From JBIOHP01 sp044449065 (GTDB lineage: Bacteria > Bacteroidota > Ignavibacteria > UBA10030 > SZUA-254): 64,000 nucleotides of DNA. This document shows positions 18,107 through 27,573 of the stretch, one piece after another. The translations under genes were made by a program, and so were the position numbers. Positions within the stretch are counted from its first letter, which is position 1, and each line of letters opens with the position of its first letter. The stretch covers positions 14,467 to 78,466 of the forward strand of contig JBIOHP010000016.1 of NCBI GenBank assembly GCA_044449065.1, given 5' to 3'. The notes below the pieces were generated by a model. That model had not been told where the DNA came from and ran no database searches. It saw only the letters and a list, made by a program, of their open reading frames with translations.

Positions 18107-19012
18107 ATGAATACCCACCAAGCAGGATACTACTCTACGAAAGAGTTATCCCATCTTTTCCATGTGGATGAATCCACAGTGAAACGGTGGACGAACGGCG
18201 ACAAGCTAAAATGCTTTAAAACGCCGGGAGGACACCGCAAGTACACATCCGACCAGGTGCTGGATTTTATACGCGCGTATCATTACGAATTAGACGACCG
18301 CCGCGACGTTGAAAAAATTCCTGATCCCGTTCAATGGGCGCCGGTTTCGGAATATAATCCCGACGTCATGCGGGAGTTGTATTTCACGCTGGCGATGAGG
18401 GGATCGGTCGATCTCCTTGTCGAAGTTCTCCAGCGATGCCACCTCGCGCATTACCCGATCATTGAAATTTATGAGAATGTCATCGGGAAAACTGTTGCGA
18501 AGCTGCTCGAAATGGAGGAAAAGGAAACGATCAAGAAAGAGGAAGTGCAAAAAGCTGCCTCGGCAATGATGGAGAGCATCATGCAATTCCGGCTTCTAAC
18601 CCCCCGGAATCTTCCCAACGGAAAAACAGCCATCAGCGCGTCGTTGACGTGCGGATTGCAGGATATCATCCTGTTGTGCGCCGCGCATTATCTGGAAATC
18701 AACGGATGGAAGGTGTACTACCTCGGTCCGAACACAACCGTTGCCGAACTTGCCGGCGCAGTGCGGAAATATTCTCCCGATTGCCTTTGCCTGCCGGCGG
18801 AATACGTCGTCGGCGATAAACAGGAAAACCCCGGATCGGGCCTGGCGTCGATGGCTTCGCGCAGCCACGCCGATTGCATGGTATTCGACTATTTCCATGA
18901 AACGCCGGATCAGGGGATGTATTCCCCGTATCGGATTCTTTCCTGTTTGATGGAATTTTCCGCATACCTCGTTCAGTCGGTTCCGGTTTCCGCGCACGCT
19001 GTCGCTCTGTGA
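18107..19012 (+). CDS. MerR-type regulator with degenerate cobalamin-binding-like domain
   Basis: A 301-residue predicted transcription regulator. Residues 8-60 form a MerR/BldC-type helix-turn-helix (YYSTKELSHLFHVDESTVKRW then TPGGHRKY, the characteristic wing). Residues about 85-165 look like the helical B12-binding cap region and 170-285 like the Rossmann-type B12 domain, with GWKVYYLGPNTTVAEL matching CarH/LitR-type light-responsive regulators. The expected cobalamin-ligating His motif is absent: the corresponding stretch reads CGLQDIILL. It may therefore sense something else or act only by oligomerisation. GAGGT precedes the ATG. It stands divergent from the motor operon and 97 bp before the surface-protein array, so control of either is plausible but inferred. 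Confidence 0.75.
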   Translation: MNTHQAGYYSTKELSHLFHVDESTVKRWTNGDKLKCFKTPGGHRKYTSDQVLDFIRAYHYELDDRRDVEKIPDPVQWAPVSEYNPDVMRELYFTLAMRGSVDLLVEVLQRCHLAHYPIIEIYENVIGKTVAKLLEMEEKETIKKEEVQKAASAMMESIMQFRLLTPRNLPNGKTAISASLTCGLQDIILLCAAHYLEINGWKVYYLGPNTTVAELAGAVRKYSPDCLCLPAEYVVGDKQENPGSGLASMASRSHADCMVFDYFHETPDQGMYSPYRILSCLMEFSAYLVQSVPVSAHAVAL

Positions 19013-19039
19013 TTGCTGAAAATTACATAGGGCGTACCT

Positions 19040-19066
19040 CCACGGTTAGGGAATATCAACCCGTGG
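19040..19066. promoter_or_regulatory. Hairpin between MerR-like gene and giant repeat protein
   Basis: CCACGG (19040-19045) and CCGTGG (19061-19066) pair across a 15-base loop, extendable by TT/AA with one bulged C. There is no T-run. It lies 44 bp before the next ATG and may be a leader structure or weak attenuator. Confidence 0.4.
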
Positions 19067-19109
19067 AATCCGGCTGCAAACAATCATTGAAGGGATTAAG
19101 AATCCGCTC

Positions 19110-22100
19110 ATGAGATGGCTTACATACATAGCGATCTTACTCCTTGCTCTGTTATTGTTGCTGCTTGTGGCGGGAACTACAGCCGTCTCACAAACGACCA
19201 CATTCTCCGGCAACGGTAACTGGAACACCTCCGCGAGGTGGAGCAACGGTATCCCAACGGCGTCCACTCCCGCGGTTATTACTCCGGGCGCAACCTGTAC
19301 AATTCCTGCGGCGTATAACGCTGTTTGCCAGACGCTCACAGACTCAGTGGGTAATTCAGCAACCAATGTTACCTTCAGCGCAAACACGAGCACGTTGGTG
19401 ATTGGCGGGGGGACGGGCGCGCTGACATTTACAGGCGGTGGTACCTCGCGATCTACATTCGCAATCGGCGCAGGCACTCTCGTTTGCGGCACTACCACGG
19501 TCAATGCGCCGGGCGGGGGACGAACAACGATTTCTGTTTCCACGGGCGCGGTAGTTATTACGGGGGATTTAAATCTTGCGAACAACCAGACAAGATTTAC
19601 TTTTAGCCGGGCTGGAAAATTAAACATCACGGGGAATTTCCCGAGCGGCGGCAACTTCACCGCAAACAACAGCACAGTAAGTTTTAACGGTTCAGGATCA
19701 CAAACTATCGGGCAATACAACTATTATAATTTAACTCTATCAAAAGGCGGCGCAAAAACTTTAGCAGGAAACATTACGGTTGGCGGGACATTTACCGATT
19801 CGGTGACAACTCCGTTATCATGCGGCGCATTTATTCCAACGCTCCAGGGTAATATCGTCATTAACGATACTATCTCCGGCACGGGCGGTATTACCGTCAG
19901 CGGCGGAGCGAACGGTTCGACGATCAGCGGAACCGGCAAAATTGCCAATACCGGCAACTTCAATATTAATAAATCTTGCTCTTTTACGACAACGGCAAAC
20001 CTGACGTTCAACGGTACGATTATGATAAATTCCGGCGGCGGCGGAGGTGGCGGCACAAGAACAGTCACCAATAACGGCACGGTGCGATGCACGGCGGCGA
20101 CATCATTGAATGGATCAAGCGCAACACGCTCCGTCTGGGTGAATGCCGCAAATTCATATCTCTTTGTCGAAGGATCACTCCTGAACACCGGTACTCTCAA
20201 TGCCAATGGAACTTCAAATACAGTGATCTATAAAGGCAGCGGGGCGCAAACGGTAAAAACCGGGACGTATTACAGTCTTTCGGTTTATTACCGGTCACCG
20301 GGCACAGTCACTTTTACGGGTACAGATAATGTTGCAGGCGTCTTTAATCCCGCTGTTGGAGTTACCTATGCTACCGGTGGAACGATCAACTTTAACGGCA
20401 CAGGCGCGCAAACGATTCCACCATTCTATTATAATAATCTCACAAGCAGTTCGACCGGAGCGCGTACGCTTTCTTCAACAGGGACAATCTATATCAGTTC
20501 TGTATTCACGCCGGGGACAAACGCATATACCAACACGGGAAGCACAATCAATTTCTGGCCCCCCGCAGCGCAAACGATTCCGGCATTTAACTATTATAAT
20601 TTTGTCATCAGCGGAGCGCGAGCAGCGTTCAACGTTACTCTCGCGAATGGCACGATCGGCATCGCCGGGTCATTCACCAATTCTGCGACCTTCACAACCG
20701 GGACATATATCAAAACCGGGAACACGATTAACTATAATGGCACGGGCGCAGAGACAATTATCGGCTTTAACTACAATAATCTCGCAAGCAGCTCAACCGG
20801 TGGGCGAACTCTCGATCCCGTCAATACTATTTACATTGCGGGCACGTTTACCCCCGCTGCGACTAATACCTATACGATCACAAGTAATACTATCAATTAT
20901 AACGGCACCGGCGCGCAGACTATTTCTGCATTTGGGTATAATAATCTGACGACAAGCGGTGCCCGTGGAGGCGCAAGCATTACATTTGCTAATTCCGGCA
21001 CAGTTGGTATCGCTGGTGTTCTAACGCTCACAGCAACCCCATATATCACCACCGGGAGCACGGTTGATTACAATGGTTCCGGGACTCAATCAATTGTTAC
21101 GGCGTCAATCACGTACAATAATCTGTCATGCAGTACAGGTGGGAGTAAGACGCCCGCTTCCGCATTAACAACTACGGGTACTCTCACGATTAACTCTGGT
21201 GCGACATTTATTGGGGGAGGATATTCTCACAATATTGGCGGTAACTGGATTAACAATACCAATCCCGGATTCGATAGCAGCGGCACGATAACATTAACAG
21301 GAGCCAATACCTCAATAGGTGGAACCTATCCAACAACATTTAACACTTTGCAGCTTACCAATGCGAGTTCAAATTATGTGTTAAATAATAATGTCAATGT
21401 ATCGACTGTAACAATGAATGCAGGAGATACGCTAAATACGGGTGTAAATTATATCAATATCAAAACATCTGGAGGAAGATCGGCAAACGGAATCATAGTC
21501 GGAACAATCAGACGAACACATGCTTTTGTAGCCAGTACTTCCTATTCCTTTGAAAGTCAATACACTCTGATAACCCCCACCGGTTCGAATGTTACAAGTA
21601 TAACTTCTATGACCGTTATCGTCACTCGTGGCGCCGTTCTCGATTACTTCTTAGGAACCGCGATAAATCGACAAGATAGTATATCCTATACACAAAGTGG
21701 ACCTGTTTATGCAGGCGGCGGTAATGTGCAGTTCCATTATTATACTTCAGAGTTAAACGGTAATACCGAAGCGAGTATGAGCATGTTGCAGTACAGCTCA
21801 CCAACTTGGGTGGTGAGGGCGGGGGGGACAATAAATACTACAAACCACTATGGCACACTAAACGGAGCAACAAATATTTCTGGAAGGTGGACCCTTGGTA
21901 TTCCTGCAACAGTCAGGGATTGGAAAGGAGGAACGGCTTTTTGGAACACAGGGTCGAACTGGTATGGTGGCACAGCTCCACAACCGGCAGATATAGCGCG
22001 TTTTGGCGATAGCGTTTTTACTGTCGCACCATCAAATCCGCCCGCGGTCACTTGTAAAGGCCTTGTTTTTGGTGGAACTCATGCTATTACTATAAATTTT

Positions 22101-24725
22101 ATAAACTCCGTTACGGTCGGAGTTATAGCTGCAGAGGGTACAGGCAATGCAACCCATACTCTTCAGCACTCTGCTGCTGTATCAGTGTCGGGTTACCTCC
22201 TCACAAGTAATGGCAGTGGCGGAAACATTAATAACATTAATATAGTTGGAACATCTACTAGTACTGCATCTTTTACTCTCTCCGGTGATGCTGTGATAGG
22301 GGGTTCTTCGTCTCTGAATTATTCCGCGGGTTCAAATGTAGTATTTGGAGGAAATCTCACTCAAAGCGGCACTGCCTCAATTTCCGCGCCGCCTTCAACA
22401 GCGTCGATGACAATAGGCGGAAATTTCACTTACACATCCACTGGGGCGTTTACTCCCAATGGTGGGACGGTAGTATATAACGGCGGATCGCCTCAAAATG
22501 TTGGACCCGTTCCGTATTATAATCTCACGATTTCGAAAAACAGCGGCTCAATTGCAACACTTTCATCTGCCGCGACAGTAGCTAATACGTTTCTCATAAG
22601 TTCCGGCACGTTTTTAACAAATGGTCCGCTAACCGTTGCTGATTCAGTAACAATTAATTCCGGAGCGACCCTTGATGGCGGAAATTCAAATTTAACAGTT
22701 GGTGGAAACTTCACCGTCAATAATGGTGGTACATTCACCGCCGATTTGGGAACAGTCATATTTAATGGTGTTTCTTCCCTTATAAAATCAAACACGTCGC
22801 CGCTGGTATTAAATAATATGGCAATGGTTGCTCCGGTAGGCACGGTAACGCTTGGCGTAAATCTCCTATTTAATAATAATTTTGTTGCTTCATCAGGTAT
22901 TCTCGATATGGCTGGATTTACCGCCGCCGGGACCGGGGATACTGTAACGATGACCGGAACATCGTATGTTAAAACTCAAGGCCAATTTCTCGCCGGTTTC
23001 GTTACCTATAACTTAGCGCCGACAAGCACGATCGAATATTACAGTACCAGCACACAAAATATAGATACCGGGTTCACATTTGGTAATCTTATCTTAACAA
23101 ATGGAGGATTCCCCAAGCAAAAAGTAATGATTGGAAATGATTCATTGGGCGGAAGTCTGACGATTAATTCAGGTGTGTTTCTCAACGCTGGGTCATTTAC
23201 ATTAAATATTGGAGGCAACTGGACAAATAACGGGACCTTCACGTACGGCACGGGGCTGGTAAATTTCTATGGTCCTGCCGGAAATATAACAGGACCTGCT
23301 ACCACATTTAATAAAATTACCTTCTCTGATTCTACCTTTGCGAGCGCTAACATCACTGCCAATGACACATTGTTTGTCAGTGGAACATTTAATGCCGGTG
23401 GAACTACCGTAACAAGCAGCGGAACATTTATAGCGACGGGTGAATATTTAGGGACGGGTACGTTAACATTCCCTGGTACCGCGGCGCAAAATTTAACTTT
23501 CAGTTCCGGATTTGTCATGTCCTCTCCGGGTACAGTTAATTTTAATGGGAATGTTGCCCCAATAATAAATCCCTCAACGGCTCCAACGTTTTTTAACCTT
23601 ATTAATTCAAATACCAATGCTTCCGGTATTTCGTTCCAATCTGATTTCACCGCCAACGGGATGTTCACAAATAGTAAGATATTCTATGGAAATACATTCA
23701 CAGACTCGTTAAATGGTGGGTTCACAAATACCGGTACATTTAATAATGATGGATTAGTAGTTTTTTACACCGGATCAACGGGGCAAAACATTAAACTTGA
23801 AAATGGAATAGGAAACTTCTTTATCACAACCGGTATCGTTCAATTCTCCGGCAATGTTTCACCGGCTACAATAACCGGAACATCAGGTGATACTCTTGCC
23901 AACGATGTTATTATTTCGAATACTTCCGTTTCCGGAATAACAGTGCCAGCCGGGTATATAATCAAAGGAGATGTTTCGGTGGATACTCTTGCTACGATGA
24001 ATATGGGAGTTAATACTTATACCGTACAGGGAAATATCTTCAATAAGGGGACGCTGCGGGGGAGTGGAACCTCCACCATTGTAATCGGAAATCCGGCAGC
24101 GGTATCCGATACTATTTCAGGAGATGGTTTGACCCAGTTCGATTATCTCGTAATAGCCGATTCTGTTATCGTTCCCCAAAATATTACGATTATGAAAACA
24201 ATCAGGGTGAATGCCGTTCTCATTGGATCGGGTTCAACAATAAGTTTTGCCGATAATGGAACTGCGGCAACGGATTCGATTCGCGGTACTTCAACAACCT
24301 TTCCCGTTTTTGATGTAGTGGATATAACGAAAGGAACCGGCACGCTTGCCATTACCATTGAAATGGATAGCGTCTCATTACTCGCAATCCACAAAGGTAC
24401 TGTTATTGACAGTTTGTCGAAAATCATCGAATCATCCGGCGGCGGCGCGATGAGTATGGATACGCTCACGACCTTTAAAGTCGGCGGAACCAATGCTGTG
24501 CCTGTCTTTAGCAATGGATACACATTTAATGTGAACAGTACTATCTGGTACAACGGATCAACACAAACTATCACTCCTGTGGCAACTGGCTACGGTAATC
24601 TTATTCTCACGCCCGGTGGTACTACAAAAACGGTCGGCGCCGGCACGGTTATTCAGGTGAACGGATACCTCAAACCAGATTGCATCCTGCAAACCACCGG
24701 CGGCGAAATAGATATAGGTCAATGA
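19110..24725 (+). CDS. Giant exported beta-strand-repeat protein (1871 residues)
   Basis: The N-terminal signal peptide (residues 1-28, leucine-rich core, TTAVSQ) is followed at once by a W-x5-W module (GNWNTSARWSNGIP) seen elsewhere in this locus. Residues about 310-720 contain loosely repeated units of roughly 65-70 residues with the pattern TINYNGTGAQTI..Y.YNNL.SSSTG.RTL..T..I.GTFT. A second W module (FWNTGSNWYGGTAP) lies near residue 950. The rest is Gly/Thr/Asn-rich short beta-strand repeats compatible with a beta-helix or fibrous adhesin. No catalytic motif and no T9SS sorting domain; the C-terminus ends TTGGEIDIGQ. Cysteines are few. First gene of the surface array. How it leaves the cell and what it binds are unknown. 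Confidence 0.8.
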   Translation: MRWLTYIAILLLALLLLLLVAGTTAVSQTTTFSGNGNWNTSARWSNGIPTASTPAVITPGATCTIPAAYNAVCQTLTDSVGNSATNVTFSANTSTLVIGGGTGALTFTGGGTSRSTFAIGAGTLVCGTTTVNAPGGGRTTISVSTGAVVITGDLNLANNQTRFTFSRAGKLNITGNFPSGGNFTANNSTVSFNGSGSQTIGQYNYYNLTLSKGGAKTLAGNITVGGTFTDSVTTPLSCGAFIPTLQGNIVINDTISGTGGITVSGGANGSTISGTGKIANTGNFNINKSCSFTTTANLTFNGTIMINSGGGGGGGTRTVTNNGTVRCTAATSLNGSSATRSVWVNAANSYLFVEGSLLNTGTLNANGTSNTVIYKGSGAQTVKTGTYYSLSVYYRSPGTVTFTGTDNVAGVFNPAVGVTYATGGTINFNGTGAQTIPPFYYNNLTSSSTGARTLSSTGTIYISSVFTPGTNAYTNTGSTINFWPPAAQTIPAFNYYNFVISGARAAFNVTLANGTIGIAGSFTNSATFTTGTYIKTGNTINYNGTGAETIIGFNYNNLASSSTGGRTLDPVNTIYIAGTFTPAATNTYTITSNTINYNGTGAQTISAFGYNNLTTSGARGGASITFANSGTVGIAGVLTLTATPYITTGSTVDYNGSGTQSIVTASITYNNLSCSTGGSKTPASALTTTGTLTINSGATFIGGGYSHNIGGNWINNTNPGFDSSGTITLTGANTSIGGTYPTTFNTLQLTNASSNYVLNNNVNVSTVTMNAGDTLNTGVNYINIKTSGGRSANGIIVGTIRRTHAFVASTSYSFESQYTLITPTGSNVTSITSMTVIVTRGAVLDYFLGTAINRQDSISYTQSGPVYAGGGNVQFHYYTSELNGNTEASMSMLQYSSPTWVVRAGGTINTTNHYGTLNGATNISGRWTLGIPATVRDWKGGTAFWNTGSNWYGGTAPQPADIARFGDSVFTVAPSNPPAVTCKGLVFGGTHAITINFINSVTVGVIAAEGTGNATHTLQHSAAVSVSGYLLTSNGSGGNINNINIVGTSTSTASFTLSGDAVIGGSSSLNYSAGSNVVFGGNLTQSGTASISAPPSTASMTIGGNFTYTSTGAFTPNGGTVVYNGGSPQNVGPVPYYNLTISKNSGSIATLSSAATVANTFLISSGTFLTNGPLTVADSVTINSGATLDGGNSNLTVGGNFTVNNGGTFTADLGTVIFNGVSSLIKSNTSPLVLNNMAMVAPVGTVTLGVNLLFNNNFVASSGILDMAGFTAAGTGDTVTMTGTSYVKTQGQFLAGFVTYNLAPTSTIEYYSTSTQNIDTGFTFGNLILTNGGFPKQKVMIGNDSLGGSLTINSGVFLNAGSFTLNIGGNWTNNGTFTYGTGLVNFYGPAGNITGPATTFNKITFSDSTFASANITANDTLFVSGTFNAGGTTVTSSGTFIATGEYLGTGTLTFPGTAAQNLTFSSGFVMSSPGTVNFNGNVAPIINPSTAPTFFNLINSNTNASGISFQSDFTANGMFTNSKIFYGNTFTDSLNGGFTNTGTFNNDGLVVFYTGSTGQNIKLENGIGNFFITTGIVQFSGNVSPATITGTSGDTLANDVIISNTSVSGITVPAGYIIKGDVSVDTLATMNMGVNTYTVQGNIFNKGTLRGSGTSTIVIGNPAAVSDTISGDGLTQFDYLVIADSVIVPQNITIMKTIRVNAVLIGSGSTISFADNGTAATDSIRGTSTTFPVFDVVDITKGTGTLAITIEMDSVSLLAIHKGTVIDSLSKIIESSGGGAMSMDTLTTFKVGGTNAVPVFSNGYTFNVNSTIWYNGSTQTITPVATGYGNLILTPGGTTKTVGAGTVIQVNGYLKPDCILQTTGGEIDIGQ
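20380..21200 (+). repeat. Degenerate repeats inside the giant protein
   Basis: Within this coding stretch the motif YNG(T/S)G.Q(T/S)I..F.YNNL recurs about every 150-220 bases (for example near 20390, 20730, 20890 and 21065). Copies differ at the DNA level, so these are old protein repeats rather than recent duplications. Confidence 0.6.
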
Positions 24726-24802
24726 TTATGAAAAAGAGAAAAACACATATGCGCGAGTTGAATGAAAATATTAACCAAGCCGGTCTTCCGAGCCGTGCGG
24801 AT

Positions 24803-24844
24803 GTCCCCCTTTTCAAGGGGGACGCGATGCGTGTTTTGCATCGC
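24803..24844. repeat. Two adjacent perfect hairpins
   Basis: GTCCCCCTT/AAGGGGGAC with loop TTC (24803-24823) is followed directly by GCGATGC/GCATCGC with a 7-base loop (24824-24844). Both stems are perfect. Together they look like a dispersed palindromic element, or a strong RNA structure just after the giant gene. Confidence 0.6.
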
Positions 24845-24910
24845 AGGGGGTCTCGTATAGACAATAACTTAATGATGTTATTTCCAATACCCTCATATGA
24901 TTGCAGGGTA

Positions 24911-24955
24911 GACTTTTCTCCTCTCCTCGCAGGAGAGGGTAGGGTGAGGTCATGT
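24911..24955. repeat. Dispersed palindromic repeat, copy 1
   Basis: A 45-bp element with inner stem CCTCTCCT-CGC-AGGAGAGG. Copy 2 lies at 27529-27573 with the same length; the only differences are within bases 6-9. The element resembles REP-type intergenic palindromes found scattered in many genomes, usually mistranslated as LPSPARRG or SPLLAGEG. Confidence 0.75.
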
Positions 24956-24968
24956 CATGGAAAATTTA

Positions 24969-25038
24969 GTCATCCCGAACTTGGTTCGGGATCTATAATT
25001 GGCTCAAATCAGATGCCGAACCAAGTTCAGCATGACAT
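24969..25038. repeat. Composite palindromic repeat
   Basis: It has a perfect stem ATCCCGAAC-TTG-GTTCGGGAT (24972-24992). The outer arms CATCCCGAACTTGG and CCAAGTTCAGCATG are near-complementary, so the whole 70 bp can fold on itself. It resembles another widespread intergenic repeat type. Confidence 0.6.
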
Positions 25039-25146
25039 GACAAACTTTAAAACTAAATCACAAAGAAGCGCAACAATGAATACAAATACAATAACCGTGA
25101 ACGAAACGATCACTCCTAAGATCGAAGAGTTCACATTTATTAACAA

Positions 25147-25158
25147 AAAGGAGCAAAC
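25147..25158 (+). promoter_or_regulatory. Ribosome-binding site deciding the start of paralog A
   Basis: AAAGGAGCAAAC sits directly before the ATG at 25160, with AAGGAG six bases from it. It selects this start over the in-phase ATGs at 24680 and 25076, and the following residues form a signal peptide. The same 12 bases are the exact complement of loop sequences in later spacers. Confidence 0.8.
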
Positions 25159-25159
25159 A

Positions 25160-27232
25160 ATGAAGACATCCAGATGTAACCACTGGAGATTTGTCCTCAC
25201 CGCTATCCTCATCCTCGCCATATCGGCGGTTGGGTGGGGACAAAACCTGATCCTAACGAGCAACTCAAACGTGACGGGAACAGGGATAATTAAGGTGAAA
25301 GGCAACATCTCCGATTCAGCGGCTGCCGGAGCAGTCACACTGCATGGCGCAGTATGGCTTACCGGTACCGGCTTAGCTCAATCAATTGGCGGCGGGGGTA
25401 CTACGCAACCGCTCACGTTCGATACCCTGCGATCCGACTCAACGGGCACGAAAACGATGACTGCCAACGTAACGGCCGCAAAATATTTCACTCTCAATAA
25501 CGGTACCGTGATCGTGAATGGAAAAACACTGACCATTGGCGATGCCGTGTCCCACGCCTCCGGCGTATTGACCGCAAGCGGGGCGAGCGATTCTGTCGCA
25601 TATACAAGCGGTACAACGATGGAGAGTATTATCGAGGGCACTTACAATAAGTTGGGTCTTTCCGGCACAGCGCCGAAGAACCTGTTCAACGCGGTTACGG
25701 TTAATGCAAACGTTCGTCATACCGGCGGCGGGTTAACCGTGAATAAGCCATTGACTGTGGCAGGATCAGGTGCGTATGGTTTCACAACGATTGACTCCAT
25801 CGGTGCCTCCGGTATACTTACACTTTCAACTGCCGCAGGAAATATAACCACACTTTCAGATGTAAGGAGCGGCGGTCAGTTAGTTAATGGCAGCGGTGCT
25901 CTTACGGTCGGGACGGTTACCAATAACCACGGAACTATTACATCGGCAGTTAATGGCGGTCCTATGACCTTCACAGCATTTACCACAAATAACGGGACGA
26001 TAACCGGCGGCGCCGGTTTGGTGACATTTACAGGTGCTTTGGTGGATTCGAATAGCACAATAACTCCGGGTGCGGGCGATATGCTCTTTAGCAATGCCGT
26101 CACATTAAACGGCGGCACGCTTACATCGCCGCTGCAAGCCGATTCGATCAGGTTTGCAAATAACCTCACTGTAAATACAGGCGCAACCTTTTCGCTGAGC
26201 GGAACGGGCGTTGCGAGTATCGGTGGAACATTTACAAGAGCCGGAACCGGTCTGGTTTCTTACGCAAGCACCTCGTCCATGACTTACAACGGAACCGCTC
26301 AACCGCTCGCCCCTGCCAACTATGGTAATCTTATACTCGGCGGCACGGGCATCGCTGTAGGTAACACGCAGGATAGCGTACAGGGTAACTTAACATTGAA
26401 CCAGAATCTCACGATGAATCCAGGAGATTCACTGCTCATTACCCAAGCGGCGAGCGCAGTATCCGGTACCGGTGAGGTCACCGGCAAAGTAACGCGTAAT
26501 CATTTATTTGCATCGGGTACATCATACTCCTTTAACAGAGACTCTGTAAGTCTTGCTCTCAATGCAGCGGTCACCCGCACTGTAACAATGAATATGCAGC
26601 CGGCTACCTATCCGACGGATACTCTAACGCTGGGAACACAAAATTATGTGAAGCGTCGGTTTGCAATATCGGGTAACTGGGTATCCGGCGACCAGCTCTC
26701 GAAATTAATGCTCCATTACGGATCGGGAGAAATTCTCAATAGCGCGGATTCAACGCATTTTGGTATACAGTCAGATTCAAGCACCAATTGGAGCAAAGTA
26801 ACCAACTCCGCCGGCGGTATGACACGATCAACGCCGTATCACGCGGTTGTATTATCCGGTTTGGCGAGTCCATTAGTTGGTGTAAGCGAATTTGCCGTAA
26901 CGTACACAGCAGTCATGAGTATTGCAAGTACGGACTGGAATCTTCCAGGAACATGGGATGACGGCATACCCCATGCTTATGATGACGTCATAATTCGTCA
27001 TGCTGTTACGTTAGGCACAACTGGCATGGTGGCAAAAACAGTCACTATAAATTCGACAAAGAGCTTAACGTTCAGCGCAAGTGGTTCGTTGACCGTCACC
27101 GGGTTATTTAACCTGAATAGCGGCGCGTCAGGCGGCTTAACCTTGGCTGCCGGCAACACGCTCACTGTCAATGGCGGTAATATAATCTTGAACGGTCCGG
27201 TCACAAACGCTGGTATTATTGACGTCCATTAA
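25160..27232 (+). CDS. Exported beta-strand-repeat protein, array paralog A
   Basis: 690 residues from the ATG at 25160, with a strong ribosome-binding site and signal peptide 1-28 (AVGWGQ end). The mature protein begins NLILTSNSNVTGTGIIKVKG, a start shared by all array paralogs, followed by short Gly/Thr/Ser beta-strand repeats. Around residue 438 comes a conserved block (GKVTRNHLF..YSFNRDSV then YVKRRFAISG and LASPLVGVSEFAV). From about residue 593 there is a W module (DWNLPGTWDDGIP..DDVII) and the chain ends TNAGIIDVH. There is no T9SS sorting domain and no enzyme motif. A role as surface or matrix structural protein is the likeliest reading but is not proven. Flanked by long spacers with hairpins rather than a compact operon. 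Confidence 0.82.
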   Translation: MKTSRCNHWRFVLTAILILAISAVGWGQNLILTSNSNVTGTGIIKVKGNISDSAAAGAVTLHGAVWLTGTGLAQSIGGGGTTQPLTFDTLRSDSTGTKTMTANVTAAKYFTLNNGTVIVNGKTLTIGDAVSHASGVLTASGASDSVAYTSGTTMESIIEGTYNKLGLSGTAPKNLFNAVTVNANVRHTGGGLTVNKPLTVAGSGAYGFTTIDSIGASGILTLSTAAGNITTLSDVRSGGQLVNGSGALTVGTVTNNHGTITSAVNGGPMTFTAFTTNNGTITGGAGLVTFTGALVDSNSTITPGAGDMLFSNAVTLNGGTLTSPLQADSIRFANNLTVNTGATFSLSGTGVASIGGTFTRAGTGLVSYASTSSMTYNGTAQPLAPANYGNLILGGTGIAVGNTQDSVQGNLTLNQNLTMNPGDSLLITQAASAVSGTGEVTGKVTRNHLFASGTSYSFNRDSVSLALNAAVTRTVTMNMQPATYPTDTLTLGTQNYVKRRFAISGNWVSGDQLSKLMLHYGSGEILNSADSTHFGIQSDSSTNWSKVTNSAGGMTRSTPYHAVVLSGLASPLVGVSEFAVTYTAVMSIASTDWNLPGTWDDGIPHAYDDVIIRHAVTLGTTGMVAKTVTINSTKSLTFSASGSLTVTGLFNLNSGASGGLTLAAGNTLTVNGGNIILNGPVTNAGIIDVH

Positions 27233-27297
27233 TGTTAACGCGAATTCATAGGACTGCTGATATGAACGGTAATGTAAACACGGTATTATTCTCAGGC

Positions 27298-27316
27298 AAG
27301 AAGTTTGCTCCTTCTT
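27298..27316 (+). promoter_or_regulatory. Hairpin with anti-ribosome-binding-site loop, copy 1
   Basis: AAGAAG-TTTGCTC-CTTCTT forms a perfect 6-bp stem 65 bases after the stop of paralog A. GTTTGCTCCTT within it is exactly complementary to AAGGAGCAAAC before paralog A. There is no T-run directly after it, so it is not an ordinary terminator. Confidence 0.5.
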
Positions 27317-27528
27317 CAACAGGAGTAGTACGTCGTGGATTATCGCTGCAGGAATTCACAGGAACAGAAAATCAATTATTCGAAGGAATGAGCCGGGCGC
27401 TTCTGGCTCCTTCCTTCATGAAAAATAGAGAAAACAACATCGAATATTTTGTAAATAAATTTTCACTTTTATTTCTTTCACCAGGAAATGAAGATGCAAT
27501 TTCGTACTTCGAAAAAGTGGATAAATCA

Positions 27529-27573
27529 GACTTCACCCCTCTCCTCGCAGGAGAGGGTAGGGTGAGGTCATGT
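27529..27573. repeat. Dispersed palindromic repeat, copy 2
   Basis: Equal in length and nearly equal in sequence to 24911-24955, with the same inner stem CCTCTCCT-CGC-AGGAGAGG and a better outer stem (TCACCC with GGGTGA). Confidence 0.75.

Larger units (their letters stand above)
24726..25159. other. Intergenic spacer packed with four palindromic elements
   Basis: The 434-bp spacer between the giant gene and paralog A can be read as an open frame in phase with paralog A from 24680, but its content is structural: four hairpins in succession (24803-24823, 24824-24844, 24911-24955, 24969-25038). The translation therefore contains strings such as SPLLAGEGRVRS that are signatures of dispersed palindromic repeats, not protein. 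An ATG at 25076 opens an in-phase leader of 28 codons before the real start. Confidence 0.7.

Noticed and set aside
19046..24864. Several minus-strand frames of 60-220 codons opposite the giant gene and the array paralogs, rich in Pro/Val/Leu
   Set aside because: They are antisense shadows of Gly/Thr/Asn-rich coding DNA, without starts, signals or family features. The same applies to the minus-strand frames opposite 57363-64000.
24680..25159. 160-codon N-terminal extension of paralog A
   Set aside because: It translates a run of dispersed palindromic repeats (SPLLAGEG-type strings) and would bury the signal peptide; ATG 25160 has a strong ribosome-binding site.
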